Shown: positions 7,462-16,311, counted from the stretch's first letter. The stretch: 30,052 nucleotides of DNA from CAZXCQ01 sp964639275 (GCA_964639275.1 CAZXCQ010000042.1:1-30052), one strand, 5' to 3'. Translations and numbers: made by a program. Notes: generated by a model from the letters alone, not told the origin.

Positions 7462-7787
7462 AAGGCATACCCAATATGGGACAGCTTTTGAAACAGGCCC
7501 AACAATTTCAGTCAAAAATGGCCAAGTTGCAGGAAGAGTTGGCCGATCAAACCGTGGAGGCCTCTGCCGGAGGTGGCATGGTTACGGTGGTAGTCAATGG
7601 CAGACAGGAGGTGCTCTCCATCCAGATCGATCCCGAAGTAATTGATCGTGAGGATCCTGAAATGCTGCAAGACCTCATTATGGCCGCCGTCAACGACGGA
7701 CTGTCAAGGGCAAGAGATATGATGAACGAGGAAATGGGAGAATTGACTAAGGGCCTCAACATCCCGGGTCTACCCGGACTACTATAG
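7458..7787 (+). CDS. ebfC: YbaB/EbfC family nucleoid-associated protein
   Basis: This small 109-residue DNA-binding protein forms homodimers and associates with the nucleoid. The sequence matches the family throughout: MGQLLKQAQQFQSKMAKLQEEL as the N-terminal helix, VEASAGGGMVTVVVNGRQEV as the central sheet, and DPEVIDREDPEMLQDLIMAAVNDG as the following helices. It starts inside the dnaX stop codon and has a perfect AAGGAGG ribosome site at 7444-7450. Next comes recR, the standard neighbour. Its exact cellular role remains partly unclear in the family. Confidence 0.96.
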   Translation: MKGIPNMGQLLKQAQQFQSKMAKLQEELADQTVEASAGGGMVTVVVNGRQEVLSIQIDPEVIDREDPEMLQDLIMAAVNDGLSRARDMMNEEMGELTKGLNIPGLPGLL

Positions 7788-7812
7788 ACCTTTGGCCCCG
7801 GGCCAAAAGGTT
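7788..7812 (+). other. GC-rich hairpin between ebfC and recR
   Basis: ACCTTTGGCC and GGCCAAAAGGT form an almost perfect stem with one bulged base just after the ebfC stop. No T-run follows, so it is unlikely to terminate transcription. It may stabilise the messenger or tune recR translation. Confidence 0.4.
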
Positions 7813-7819
7813 CAAGATC

Positions 7820-8431
7820 ATGGGAATCTATCCACCTTCGCTTGAAAGACTCATAGGGCAGTTTTCGAGACTCCCGGGTATCGGGCAAAAATCGGCCACC
7901 CGGGTAGCGCTGCATGTCCTTAGAAGCAACAGAGAACTTGCCCAAAGCCTGGCGGAAAGTCTCTTGGAGGTCAAAGAGCGGATCAAGTTCTGTTCTGTCT
8001 GTTTTAACCTGACCGATGATGACCCCTGCCCCATCTGCCGGGAGGAAGACCGCGCCGATGGGACCATCTGTGTGGTTGAGGGTCCTGGCGACCAACTGGC
8101 CATCGAGGAATCGGGGATATTCCGGGGCAGATATCATGTCCTTCATGGCGCCCTTTCTCCCTTGGATGGCATAGGGCCCGAAGACCTAAAGATCGGGGAA
8201 CTCCTCAACAGGATCGACAGCGAGGGGATTAACGAGGTCATCATCGCCACCAATCCCACCACAGAAGGAGAGTCCACCGCTTCCTTCCTGGTCACGCTCT
8301 TTTTGGGAAAAAACCGCAACCTCAGGATTACTCGCATTGCCCTTGGTGTTCCAATGGGGGGGGACGTGAAATACATGGATGGAATGACACTTAGACACGC
8401 AATCAAGAGCCGTGTCCCCATCAGCCCATGA
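7820..8431 (+). CDS. recR: recombination mediator protein RecR
   Basis: RecR acts with RecO to load RecA on SSB-coated single-stranded DNA at gaps. The 203-residue length is normal. It has an N-terminal helix-hairpin-helix (LPGIGQKSATRVALHVL), a four-cysteine zinc site at C58, C61, C70 and C73, and a Toprim domain starting at ICVVEGPGDQLAIEESG. The C-terminal ATP-like fold segment contains GVPMGGDVKYMDGMTLRHA. The stop overlaps the next start (ATGA), so the downstream oxidase gene is read from the same message. Confidence 0.97.
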   Translation: MGIYPPSLERLIGQFSRLPGIGQKSATRVALHVLRSNRELAQSLAESLLEVKERIKFCSVCFNLTDDDPCPICREEDRADGTICVVEGPGDQLAIEESGIFRGRYHVLHGALSPLDGIGPEDLKIGELLNRIDSEGINEVIIATNPTTEGESTASFLVTLFLGKNRNLRITRIALGVPMGGDVKYMDGMTLRHAIKSRVPISP

Positions 8432-9804
8432 TCTCCGACTCCGTTCTCAAGGAAATATCCAAGACGGTCGGCCATGAGCACCTGATCACCGCCAAAGAGG
8501 CCATGGCCGAGTACGCCTCTGATGCTACCCGGATCGAATATATGCCCGACGCGGTGGTATTTCCTGGAAACACCGAGGAAATCTCCCGAATCCTCTGCCT
8601 CGCATCAGAAAAGGGGTTTCCCGTTGTCCCCAGAGGAGCGGGAAGCGGCATGAGCGGTGGCGCCCTCCCTGTCAACGGGGGGCTGGTCATGGCCATGAGC
8701 CGACTGGACCGCATCCTTACCATCGATCAGGAAAATCTCATTGCCAAGGTTGAACCGGGAGTCATAACTGCCGAACTCCAAAGGGCGGTAGAGAAGGTCG
8801 ACCTTTTTTATCCGCCAGACCCCGCCAGCCTCAATATTTCCACCATAGGGGGAAACGTGGCAGAGTGTGCCGGAGGGCTGAGGGCGGTAAAATACGGTGT
8901 GACAAGGGACTATGTCCTTGGCCTGAGGGTCGTAATTCCTACGGGAGAAACGATTAATACCGGGGTGGAGACGATGAAAGGGGTTGCAGGTTATGACCTG
9001 ACCCGCCTGATCATCGGATCCGAAGGCACCCTTGCGGTCATTGCAGGCATCACCCTGCGTCTGGTTCCAAGGCCTGCCGCCAGAAAGACCATGGTTGCCC
9101 TGTTTCCGGATATCTCATCGGCGGTAAAGACGGTGTCGAGGATGATGAAGGACAAGATCGTCCCCTCAATCCTGGAGTTCATGGACAGGCTCTGCCTGGA
9201 TTGTGTCCGGGAAGAGATCGGCCTCTCGATTCCCCCCGCGGCCGGGGCCATGCTGTTGATCGAGGTGGATGGGGACGAGTTTGTCGTGGAAAGGGATGCC
9301 CGGAGTGTCCGCGGGGTCTGTGAGCGTGGAGGAGCCCTAGAGTTTGAGTCAGCCTCGGGGACTGAGGAGGCGGAGACGCTATGGGAGGCCCGGAGAGATA
9401 TCTCACCCTCCCTCTACAAATTGAGACCGCACAAGATAAGTGAGGATGTGGTGGTCCCGCGGAGCCGGTTGCCCGAACTGGGCGCCTATCTGGATAGACT
9501 CGGGGAAGAATATGGCCTCCCCATCCCCGCCTTTGGACATGCGGGCGACGGCAACATCCATGTAAATATCATGTTCGACAAAGAGAATTTGAGGGAACAG
9601 GAGAATGCCAGGATATTGATAAAGGCCCTATTTGGAAAGGTCATCCAGATGGGGGGGACAATCAGCGGGGAACATGGCATCGGGGTCACAAAGGCACCGT
9701 ATCTCGGTCTGGAGATCTCTCAGGCCGGGCTTCAATTGATGTCCCGAATCAAGACCGCCTTTGATCCAAAGGGGATACTAAACCCTGGCAAGATCTTTTC
9801 CTGA
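8428..9804 (+). CDS. FAD-linked oxidase of the GlcD / D-lactate dehydrogenase family
   Basis: This 458-residue flavoprotein probably oxidises a 2-hydroxy acid such as glycolate or D-lactate to the keto acid. The FAD-binding PCMH domain shows VVPRGAGSGMSGGALP around 63-78 and STIGGNVAECAGGLRAVKYG around 139-158. The C-terminal cap domain shows GHAGDGNIHVN near 368 and ISGEHGIGVTK near 413; these histidines are characteristic of the family. It starts within the recR stop codon. No GlcE, GlcF or LldF-type iron-sulfur partner is adjacent, so the electron acceptor is unknown from this window. The substrate cannot be fixed by sequence alone. Confidence 0.9.
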   Translation: MISDSVLKEISKTVGHEHLITAKEAMAEYASDATRIEYMPDAVVFPGNTEEISRILCLASEKGFPVVPRGAGSGMSGGALPVNGGLVMAMSRLDRILTIDQENLIAKVEPGVITAELQRAVEKVDLFYPPDPASLNISTIGGNVAECAGGLRAVKYGVTRDYVLGLRVVIPTGETINTGVETMKGVAGYDLTRLIIGSEGTLAVIAGITLRLVPRPAARKTMVALFPDISSAVKTVSRMMKDKIVPSILEFMDRLCLDCVREEIGLSIPPAAGAMLLIEVDGDEFVVERDARSVRGVCERGGALEFESASGTEEAETLWEARRDISPSLYKLRPHKISEDVVVPRSRLPELGAYLDRLGEEYGLPIPAFGHAGDGNIHVNIMFDKENLREQENARILIKALFGKVIQMGGTISGEHGIGVTKAPYLGLEISQAGLQLMSRIKTAFDPKGILNPGKIFS

Positions 9805-9850
9805 CCCGCCGGTTTCGTCAAGGGGGACATTCAAAGAGAGGGTGGCCCGA

Positions 9851-10786
9851 ATGAAAGGGAGTGAAAACGTCAGATCCGATCGGAGATCTTTTTTTGAATA
9901 CCTGGTCTTGACCGCAAAGGGCTTCTGCATGGGTGCCGCTGATGTGGTCCCGGGGGTCTCCGGTGGGACCATGGCCTTTATCCTGGGTATCTATGAAGAG
10001 TTGATCGATGCCATCAGGTCCTTTGACCTCAAAAGCATCTGGCTCCTCTTGACCCTCAGATTGCGGGGGTTGCTGGATCATATCTCCTGGCAGTTTATCC
10101 TGGCCGTGGGGATCGGAATCCTTACGGCCATCTTTACCTTGGCCAGGGTCCTCTCCTGGCTCTTGCAGAACAGACCCGTCCTCATATGGTCCTTTTTCCT
10201 GGGCCTGATCCTTGCCTCCACCTTGAGTGTCAGCCGACGCATTGAGCGGTGGCGCCTCTTTACATGGCTGGGCCTTTTGGGGGGAATGGTCGGAACCTAT
10301 TTCTTGGTGGGTCTGGTACCTGTCTCCACCCCCGATAGTTCATGGTTTCTTTTCCTCTCCGGGGCCATCGCCATTTGCGCCATGATCCTTCCCGGGATAT
10401 CCGGGTCTTTTATCCTGGTGCTCCTGGGCAAGTATCAATTCCTGCTGGAGGCGGTCAACGACCGCGACTTTGTCATCCTGGCCATTGCAGCGGCCGGGGC
10501 GGTTGCGGGTATCACCGCGTTTTCTCGCCTGCTCGGATGGCTGCTAAGGAATTATCACGATTTGATGGTGGCCGTGTTGACCGGCCTGATGCTCGGTTCT
10601 CTGAGAAAGGTGTGGCCCTGGAAGGAAACGGTGGAGAGTTTTGTAGACAGTCACGGAAGGGTGGTGGCCCTTGTCCAGGCAAACGTCCCGCCCGCACAAT
10701 GGAGTGCGGAGACCGTGTCAGCCCTCTCCCTGATAGGGTTTGGTTTCCTGACCGTCTTTCTTTTGGACCGTATGGCCGCAAGATAG
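9851..10786 (+). CDS. DUF368 membrane protein, probable undecaprenyl-phosphate transporter (PopT-like)
   Basis: The polytopic inner-membrane protein has 311 residues from the ATG at 9851. That ATG has an AGAGAGGG site eight bases upstream; an in-frame GTG at 9842 is the alternative. The hallmark motif GFCMGAADVVPGVSGGT is near the N-terminus, and a second glycine and proline rich re-entrant-like segment, MILPGISGSFILVLLGKY, lies near residue 180. About eight hydrophobic segments follow one another. DUF368 proteins (PopT in Vibrio cholerae) have been shown to recycle undecaprenyl phosphate across the membrane, which supplies the lipid carrier for wall and envelope sugars. It is convergent with lptD, with a single base between the stop codons. 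Confidence 0.9.
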   Translation: MKGSENVRSDRRSFFEYLVLTAKGFCMGAADVVPGVSGGTMAFILGIYEELIDAIRSFDLKSIWLLLTLRLRGLLDHISWQFILAVGIGILTAIFTLARVLSWLLQNRPVLIWSFFLGLILASTLSVSRRIERWRLFTWLGLLGGMVGTYFLVGLVPVSTPDSSWFLFLSGAIAICAMILPGISGSFILVLLGKYQFLLEAVNDRDFVILAIAAAGAVAGITAFSRLLGWLLRNYHDLMVAVLTGLMLGSLRKVWPWKETVESFVDSHGRVVALVQANVPPAQWSAETVSALSLIGFGFLTVFLLDRMAAR

Positions 10787-10787
10787 T

Positions 10788-13064
10788 CTACCAGGTACCG
10801 GTCTCTCCCAGGCCCACAAGCCTAAAGACCACCATCACGCTGGTTTCCCCAAACTCCCTTTCCGCACCCAATTTGACACCCCAGCACTGGCTCTGGTAAC
10901 CCACCCACCCGCTCTCAGAGATATTCCGGCCGAATTCCATATCCCGTCGCAGGGAGGCGCCCACCGAAAAACCATAGACCAGGTTCAGATCGACCAGCAG
11001 GCTCAGGTCTTTCTGGGTGCCTTTTGTATAGGTATAGTCAATCTGATAGATATCGCGTCTCCCGCCTGATCTGGCCAGGGAGAGACGGCCGGACAGCGTG
11101 ACATTGGAAAATTCATGATCATAATGATCCCACTTTGCATTGGCCCGCAGGTCAAGGTTGGAAAAGGGCGTCACAATCAGTTCACCGGACAAGGGCGTAA
11201 GAGGCTTCTTTTTTGCCCCTGGGGCCTCATCTTGCCTCGCCTCGTGGATGTCATAGCCCTGCTCCAGTTTAAAAAAGACCCACTGACTATAGGTCACCCT
11301 CCCCTTCGTATCTTCGAGACGCGCATCGAGAAAATTTTCAAGCGAGAAAGAGACCTGGTTTTTTGTCTGGCCCGGTTTTATCTCCGCATCTATCGGAGAA
11401 AACCAGGCACTCTGCTCTTCGTCGCCCTGACCTCCCTGAAAGGTATATCTCAGGATCGGGGAGAGCTTGTGTCTCAGCTTTTTTACGTCACCCCAATCAA
11501 AATCAAAGACCCTTTGGACATTGGTTTCCAACCGCGCCTTGGCCTCGTAGAGGCCCTTGTACTGACGATCGCGGCCGTCCTGAGAATCATCGATCCACTG
11601 GGCATTATAAAGGTATCGGAACGACGGTTCAAATTGCACATAGGGGCCAAACCACAGGGGAAAATTTACTTCTGGAGACAGAGAGAAATCATGTCCCCTT
11701 TTCCCTTCCTTCCGCCATATATAGTGGTAGTCTGATTTGAGGTTGTAGAAGAGGGGGAGCCTATTGACCTGCTCGGAAAGGAGCGCAAAATTGAGCCCTG
11801 CCAGGGGTTGAGGGGTATCGTCCTGCGCGGTGGGGGCTCCGACCTCTTGATAATAGCTGGTCACCCCCTGTACGCTATACGCCTCTCCATCATGACTCAA
11901 TCTTAGCGCGGAGCGCCTGGTCGGAGAACGTTTTTCCTGAAAGGGCCGTCCCGATTCATCCGCCAACTTTGTCCTTGCCTGGTAACCAAAAAGCTTTTCC
12001 TCAAATTCCCTCAGGTAATCCCGGTCGCTGACAAAATCGGCATCCAGGCGCGCAACAAGCCCCAGGGGTAAATCCTGATCTGATCGTCCCCTCAGCCAGT
12101 AGCGCGTCCGATTGGTCCGCTCAAAGGGACTGACCTTCAGTTGATCCGGATCGGTCATGTCCTTTTGTGCAATCTTGTCAGAGAGGATATCGAATAGCAT
12201 CACCCCCTTTGAATGCTCATCGGCAAGGTAACGGAACTCTGCCCCCTGCATATAGCCTCGATAGGTCATAATACGCTGATAAAGGGTGGCATCGGTCTGA
12301 TCGGAGATGGCCCAGAAGAACGGTATCTCAAAGTCCCCGCCATTAAGGGTGGAGTAGCCCACCCTCGGGGGAAGAAAACCGGACTGCCGTTTGGTCTTGG
12401 CCGGAAATATCATGTACGGGACATAAAGGACGGGGAACCCGCGCACCCTGAATGCGGAGTGTTTTACGGTCCCATAGCCTTCCACCGTTACATTGACCTC
12501 CGCTCCTGTAATGGACCAGTCCGGGTTGGCGCCATCACAGGTCGTCACTGAGCAGTCCTTGACAACATAGGTGTTCTCGGCCACCTTCTTTAGGACACTT
12601 CCCCTGAGATGAAAGTTATTTTCTCTCAAAAAGAGAGAACCATTTATGATCTCGCCTGTCCGGGTATTGAGGTCAAAAAGGCCGTGGTCACCTGTGACGA
12701 CATCCGCTCCGATCTCAAGACGGATATCCCCGGATACCCTCGCGATCCCTGTCTTCGTATTGTAGACCGCCTCTTGTGCATACAGGGACTGCCCCCCCTT
12801 TGAAATGACAACATCCCCATCGGCCACATAGACCCCTTTCCTCTCGTCATAACTCAGGGTCCTGGCACGAATCTCCCAGGGTGTCTTTTCGTCCTCAAAG
12901 AGGCCTTTTTTTAAAGAGATGTCGATTGCCAGGGACCCTCCGGGCTCGACAACGAGCATCAAGAGAATGGCCAGGTGGATGGATATGAAAATTGGCAAGT
13001 TTCTAATGCTGATGGCCTGTTTCCTCCCGGGGACGCAATTGGATCTACGACAGTTTACAGGCAA
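10788..13064 (-). CDS. lptD: LPS-assembly outer membrane protein LptD
   Basis: LptD is the outer-membrane barrel that inserts lipopolysaccharide in the outer leaflet, with LptE as plug. The N-terminal OstA jelly roll (WEIRARTLSYDERKGVYVADGDVVI, with LFDLNTRTGEIINGSL) is followed by the linker cysteines in CSVTTCDG and the barrel-entry segment FPVLYVPYMIFPAKTKRQSGFLPP, all family hallmarks. The remainder is a beta-barrel ending in an aromatic residue (W). Length is 758 residues. The start is uncertain: the longest frame opens with TTG at 13064, six bases from the folC stop. A strong GGGAGG site lies inside, at about 13022-13028, and points to a later non-ATG start; the next TTG is at 12998. 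The hydrophobic signal segment PIFISIHLAILLMLV follows either choice. It is cotranscribed with folC. Confidence 0.94.
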   Translation of the reverse strand: MPVNCRRSNCVPGRKQAISIRNLPIFISIHLAILLMLVVEPGGSLAIDISLKKGLFEDEKTPWEIRARTLSYDERKGVYVADGDVVISKGGQSLYAQEAVYNTKTGIARVSGDIRLEIGADVVTGDHGLFDLNTRTGEIINGSLFLRENNFHLRGSVLKKVAENTYVVKDCSVTTCDGANPDWSITGAEVNVTVEGYGTVKHSAFRVRGFPVLYVPYMIFPAKTKRQSGFLPPRVGYSTLNGGDFEIPFFWAISDQTDATLYQRIMTYRGYMQGAEFRYLADEHSKGVMLFDILSDKIAQKDMTDPDQLKVSPFERTNRTRYWLRGRSDQDLPLGLVARLDADFVSDRDYLREFEEKLFGYQARTKLADESGRPFQEKRSPTRRSALRLSHDGEAYSVQGVTSYYQEVGAPTAQDDTPQPLAGLNFALLSEQVNRLPLFYNLKSDYHYIWRKEGKRGHDFSLSPEVNFPLWFGPYVQFEPSFRYLYNAQWIDDSQDGRDRQYKGLYEAKARLETNVQRVFDFDWGDVKKLRHKLSPILRYTFQGGQGDEEQSAWFSPIDAEIKPGQTKNQVSFSLENFLDARLEDTKGRVTYSQWVFFKLEQGYDIHEARQDEAPGAKKKPLTPLSGELIVTPFSNLDLRANAKWDHYDHEFSNVTLSGRLSLARSGGRRDIYQIDYTYTKGTQKDLSLLVDLNLVYGFSVGASLRRDMEFGRNISESGWVGYQSQCWGVKLGAEREFGETSVMVVFRLVGLGETGTW

Positions 13065-13069
13065 GACCC

Positions 13070-14374
13070 TCAGAATAAATGGTCTGGCCGGTGGGTTTCG
13101 GGATCAAAATAGGTCAGGGCCTCTCCAACCGTAAAAAGCGAACCGCACACGACAACCAGATCTTGCGGATCAGCCATCTCCCTGGCCCTATCCAGGGCGG
13201 CGGTTAGAAAGGGGATCATTTCTCCGGGCCTTCCCAGGGATGCCCCTTCGTTCATCAGCCTCTCAGGAGGGGCCGCCCTGGAATATTCGGGTTTTGTGTA
13301 GATCACGTAGTCAGAAAAGGGCACAATCGCACGGAGCATTTTTCCGATCTCTTTGTCTGCCATTATCCCAATCACAAGAATCATTCGACGGTAACTGAAC
13401 TCAGATCTTATGGCGTCGGCCAGTGCCCTGATGGCGGCAGGGTTATGGCCTCCATCCAGAATAATGGTGGGCTTTTGGGCCACGACCTGCATCCTGCCGG
13501 GCCATACAGCCATGCTGAGACCTCTCCGGATATCCTGGGTCGAGATCTCAAACCCCTCCTCCTCGAGCCGCTCCACAATCGCGACCGCCATGGCCGCATT
13601 GCGGAACTGAAACGCCCCTTTGAGCCCAAGCTGGAGCCTGTTGAGCCGGTGCCTTGTGCCAAAGTAATGGAGCCCTGAGCGGGTGGCGCGGTAGTGGATC
13701 TCGCTTCCAAGCCGCCACAGGCGGGCCCCCTTTTCCGCGCACCTGGCCTCCATGAGCCGGATAACGGGGGGTTGGGTGACCCCGGTTACCACATCGATTC
13801 CCTCCTTGACGATCCCGGCCTTTTCACGGGCGATATCCAGGAGCCGCGGCCCCAGATAACTCTGATGCTCCATGGATATGTTTGTTACTGCGGAGACCAT
13901 GGGGGTGATGAGATTGGTGGCATCCAGACGTCCCCCCATACCCACCTCCATGACAGCGATGTCAGTTTTCTCCCTGGCAAAGTAGAGCAGGGCCATGGCG
14001 GTCGCTGCCTCAAAAAAGGTGGGGGGCTCCTCCGATGAAAAGGCCTCTCTCAATTCCTCTATGAGCGCAGCGGCAACTTGAGGGGCCATCTCCCTGTCAT
14101 TAATCCGGAAACGCTCGGTAAACCGAACCAGGTGAGGAGAAGAATAGAGTCCCACCTTGCCGAGACCGGCCTCTTTCAGGATAGAGGCAACAAAGGCGGC
14201 CACAGAGCCTTTGCCGTTTGTCCCCGCAATGTGGATATATCTTTGACCCTTGTGAGGGTCGCCAAAGGCCTTTAGCAGATTGGAGGTCTTGGAGAGCCCA
14301 AATTTGATCCCGTATTTCTGGAGACCAAAGAGATATGTGGTTGCCCTCTGATAGGATGTTTCTTTGCTTTTCAT
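13070..14374 (-). CDS. folC: bifunctional folylpolyglutamate / dihydrofolate synthase
   Basis: FolC adds L-glutamate to dihydropteroate and to folates in the cytoplasm, using ATP. The P-loop GTNGKGS is at residues 51-57, followed by YSSPHLVRFTERFRIN (the omega-loop region), EVGMGGRLDATN, and the C-terminal ILDGGHNPAA ending in VVCGSLFTVGEAL. The start at 14374 (MKSKETSYQRATTYL) fits the family; a frame 20 residues longer has an unrelated N-terminus. A GGAAGGGG site lies upstream with a long spacing of 12 bases. It precedes lptD with essentially no gap. Together they are a two-gene minus-strand unit, an unusual functional pair that probably only shares a promoter. Confidence 0.95.
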   Translation of the reverse strand: MKSKETSYQRATTYLFGLQKYGIKFGLSKTSNLLKAFGDPHKGQRYIHIAGTNGKGSVAAFVASILKEAGLGKVGLYSSPHLVRFTERFRINDREMAPQVAAALIEELREAFSSEEPPTFFEAATAMALLYFAREKTDIAVMEVGMGGRLDATNLITPMVSAVTNISMEHQSYLGPRLLDIAREKAGIVKEGIDVVTGVTQPPVIRLMEARCAEKGARLWRLGSEIHYRATRSGLHYFGTRHRLNRLQLGLKGAFQFRNAAMAVAIVERLEEEGFEISTQDIRRGLSMAVWPGRMQVVAQKPTIILDGGHNPAAIRALADAIRSEFSYRRMILVIGIMADKEIGKMLRAIVPFSDYVIYTKPEYSRAAPPERLMNEGASLGRPGEMIPFLTAALDRAREMADPQDLVVVCGSLFTVGEALTYFDPETHRPDHLF

Positions 14375-14434
14375 AATGTGAGTAGACCCCTTCCGATCCA
14401 CTATCAAAGACCCCGGGAGGGAAAATGGGCGCAA

Positions 14435-14658
14435 AGTCAGGCGTAGCCAATTTGTGGTGTATATTGGCCAGACCCAGAAAACTTTGTCAAATCAAAAAAT
14501 AGAGGGAGTCCAACTAAACGGCCCACTAAAGAAGACCACCCTGCTGGGACAAAAAGGTTGAGGTTTCTCAAGAAGACCCGTAATATAGGCACCTCCCTGG
14601 TAAAAGCGGCCACAGTCTTTTCTACGACTGGCCCGCATCGAAATAAGGAGGGGCTCTC
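14435..14658. other. divergent leader between folC and the propeller gene
   Basis: The region lies between divergently read genes and should contain both promoters. An inverted repeat GCCAAT/ATTGGC is at 14446-14451 and 14463-14468. Immediately before it, GGGCGCAAAGTC at 14427-14438 resembles part of the c-di-GMP-I riboswitch core, but the remaining structure is not recognisable. A perfect ribosome site AAGGAGGGG ends at 14653. Confidence 0.4.
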
Positions 14659-15894
14659 TTGGGAAAACATTGGGGTGGGTCTGGACTATTCCTATTTGCT
14701 GTTTTATCTCTCCTGTTTCCCCTGTGCGCGGATGCGGCATGGCAGTCAATGACATCGCCCACAGTGGCAACGCTTCGGAGCGTGTGGGGAAGTTCGGCCA
14801 GCAGCGTCTTTTCAGTCGGGGATTCGGGCACGATCCTTCGCTATGATGGAAGCACATGGAGTCAAATGACCAGCGGTTCTACTGAGGATCTAAATGCCGT
14901 CTGGGGCAGTTCCGGGAGCGATGTCTTTGCCGTGGGGGATAATGGTACGATCCTCCACTATGATGGCAGCGCATGGAGCAAAATGACCAGCGAGATCACA
15001 CAGGGCTTCTGGGGCGTGTGGAGCAATTCCGCCAGCAGGGTCTTTGCCGTTGGGGATTCGGGCACGATCGCCCACTATGACGGGAGCACATGGAGTCAAA
15101 TGACCAGCGGGACCGAGTATAACCTTTGGAGGGTCTGGGGCAGCTCTGCAACTGATGTCTTTGCGGTAGGGGATCTGGGAAAAATCCTCCACTATGACGG
15201 CGAGACGTGGAGTTCAATGGCTTCTTACACAACCGACCGGCTATGGGGCGTGTGGGGCAGTTCCGGTAGCAATGTCTTTGCTGTGGGGGACTATGGCACG
15301 ATACGCCGCTATAACGGCAGCCTATGGAATAGTATGACGAGCAGCACCTCAAATGCCCTCTATGGCGTATGGGGCAGTGGCGAAAATAATGTGTTTGCAG
15401 TGGGGTGGCATGGTACCATAACCCGTTATGACGGTAGCACATGGAAAAACATAACCAGCGGTTTTACAAAGGACCTCTGGGGCGTGTGGGGCAGTTCAGA
15501 AACCGACATTCTTGCCGTGGGAGAATCAGGGACCATTTTGCGTTATACCCCTTCTCCTGAGGTCTCCACAGGTTCTGCCAGTTCTGTGGAAGCGACCTCA
15601 GCGAATCTGAACGGTACGGTCAACCCCAACGGATACAGCACAACCTACTACTTTGAGTACGGTAAAACCACGGCCTACGATAAAACCACAGAGGAAAAAG
15701 ACGCTGGCTCGGGGACTGAAAACGTATCGGTCGCAGTCCGTGTGACCGGGCTCGAAAAAGAGACCACCTATGAATTCAGGCTGGTCGCCAAAAACGATAA
15801 GGGGACAACCTACGGTTCCAACGCATCCTTTAAGACCGGTGCGGAAGCCGATGGCGGGTGGTGTTTTATATCGACGCTGGCAAATGGTTTCTGA
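14659..15894 (+). CDS. exported seven-bladed beta-propeller protein with a fibronectin-III-like domain
   Basis: The gene has a TTG start five bases after an ideal AAGGAGGGG site, and 411 residues. A signal peptide covers about residues 1-28 (LFLFAVLSLLFPLCADA), so the protein is exported. Residues 31-303 are seven tandem 39-residue repeats with the pattern (L)xxVWGSSxxxVFAVGDxGTIxxYDGSxW, each matching one propeller blade. A fibronectin-III-like domain follows (EVSTGSASSVEATSANLNGT and VTGLEKETTYEFRLVAKN). The end WCFISTLANGF resembles the start of the C-terminal CFIATAAYG motif often seen on secreted proteins of this group, but stops there. The function is unknown; binding or surface adhesion is plausible for the architecture. 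The GC content and codon use do not look foreign to the eye. Confidence 0.85.
   Translation: MGKHWGGSGLFLFAVLSLLFPLCADAAWQSMTSPTVATLRSVWGSSASSVFSVGDSGTILRYDGSTWSQMTSGSTEDLNAVWGSSGSDVFAVGDNGTILHYDGSAWSKMTSEITQGFWGVWSNSASRVFAVGDSGTIAHYDGSTWSQMTSGTEYNLWRVWGSSATDVFAVGDLGKILHYDGETWSSMASYTTDRLWGVWGSSGSNVFAVGDYGTIRRYNGSLWNSMTSSTSNALYGVWGSGENNVFAVGWHGTITRYDGSTWKNITSGFTKDLWGVWGSSETDILAVGESGTILRYTPSPEVSTGSASSVEATSANLNGTVNPNGYSTTYYFEYGKTTAYDKTTEEKDAGSGTENVSVAVRVTGLEKETTYEFRLVAKNDKGTTYGSNASFKTGAEADGGWCFISTLANGF
14749..15567 (+). repeat. seven tandem 117-bp coding repeats
   Basis: Seven units of 117 bp (39 codons each) occupy this segment in phase, beginning at the ATGAC of each blade. They differ at the DNA level but keep GTGGGGATTCGGGCACGAT-like and CTATGACGG cores. 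Exactly seven units is the number needed to close a propeller ring. Confidence 0.8.
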
Positions 15895-15942
15895 GTTGGT
15901 TAAGACCACCAAGCATCTTTTTTATCTGAAAGGAGAACCCCT

Positions 15943-16311
15943 ATGAAGATCAGGATCCTCATCGGCCATTTGGCCCTTGATGCCGAACTAAACGATACAC
16001 CCACCGCCCGAAAAGTGGCAGGTGCCATCCCCCTAAAGGCCACCTTTGACACATGGGGCGATGAGATCTATTTTACTATCCCTGTCCAGATGGATCTGGA
16101 TGAAAGCGCCCGCCAAGAGGTGGAGATGGGCGACCTGGGTTACTGGCCGACCGGTCGAGCCTTTTGCATCTTTTTTGGCCCCACACCCATCAGCACGGGG
16201 GGAAAGATCGTACCTGCAAGCGCTGTTAACATCATCGGTAAGGTCCAGGGCGATGCCAGGAGATTGAAAGAGGTGATGGATCAAGATCAGGTGGTCGTTG
16301 AGGCGGCTTGA
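15943..16311 (+). CDS. cyclophilin-like fold protein (DUF369 / TM1367 type)
   Basis: This 122-residue cytoplasmic protein matches the small cyclophilin-like family typified by Thermotoga TM1367. The core is recognisable: LNDTPTARKVAGAIPLKATFDTWGDEIYFTIP, then GDLGYWPTGRAFCIFFGPTPIS, then ASAVNIIGKVQGDARRLKEV. Family members share the cyclophilin barrel but generally lack the catalytic arginine arrangement, so isomerase activity should not be assumed. The start has an AAAGGAGAA site. It is 48 bases behind the propeller gene, possibly in one transcript, and an intrinsic terminator follows. The role in the cell is unknown. Confidence 0.85.
   Translation: MKIRILIGHLALDAELNDTPTARKVAGAIPLKATFDTWGDEIYFTIPVQMDLDESARQEVEMGDLGYWPTGRAFCIFFGPTPISTGGKIVPASAVNIIGKVQGDARRLKEVMDQDQVVVEAA

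Noticed and set aside
15892..15906. TGA at the end of the propeller gene as a second selenocysteine codon
   Set aside because: The frame continues for only two codons before TAA, so read-through would add nothing recognisable.
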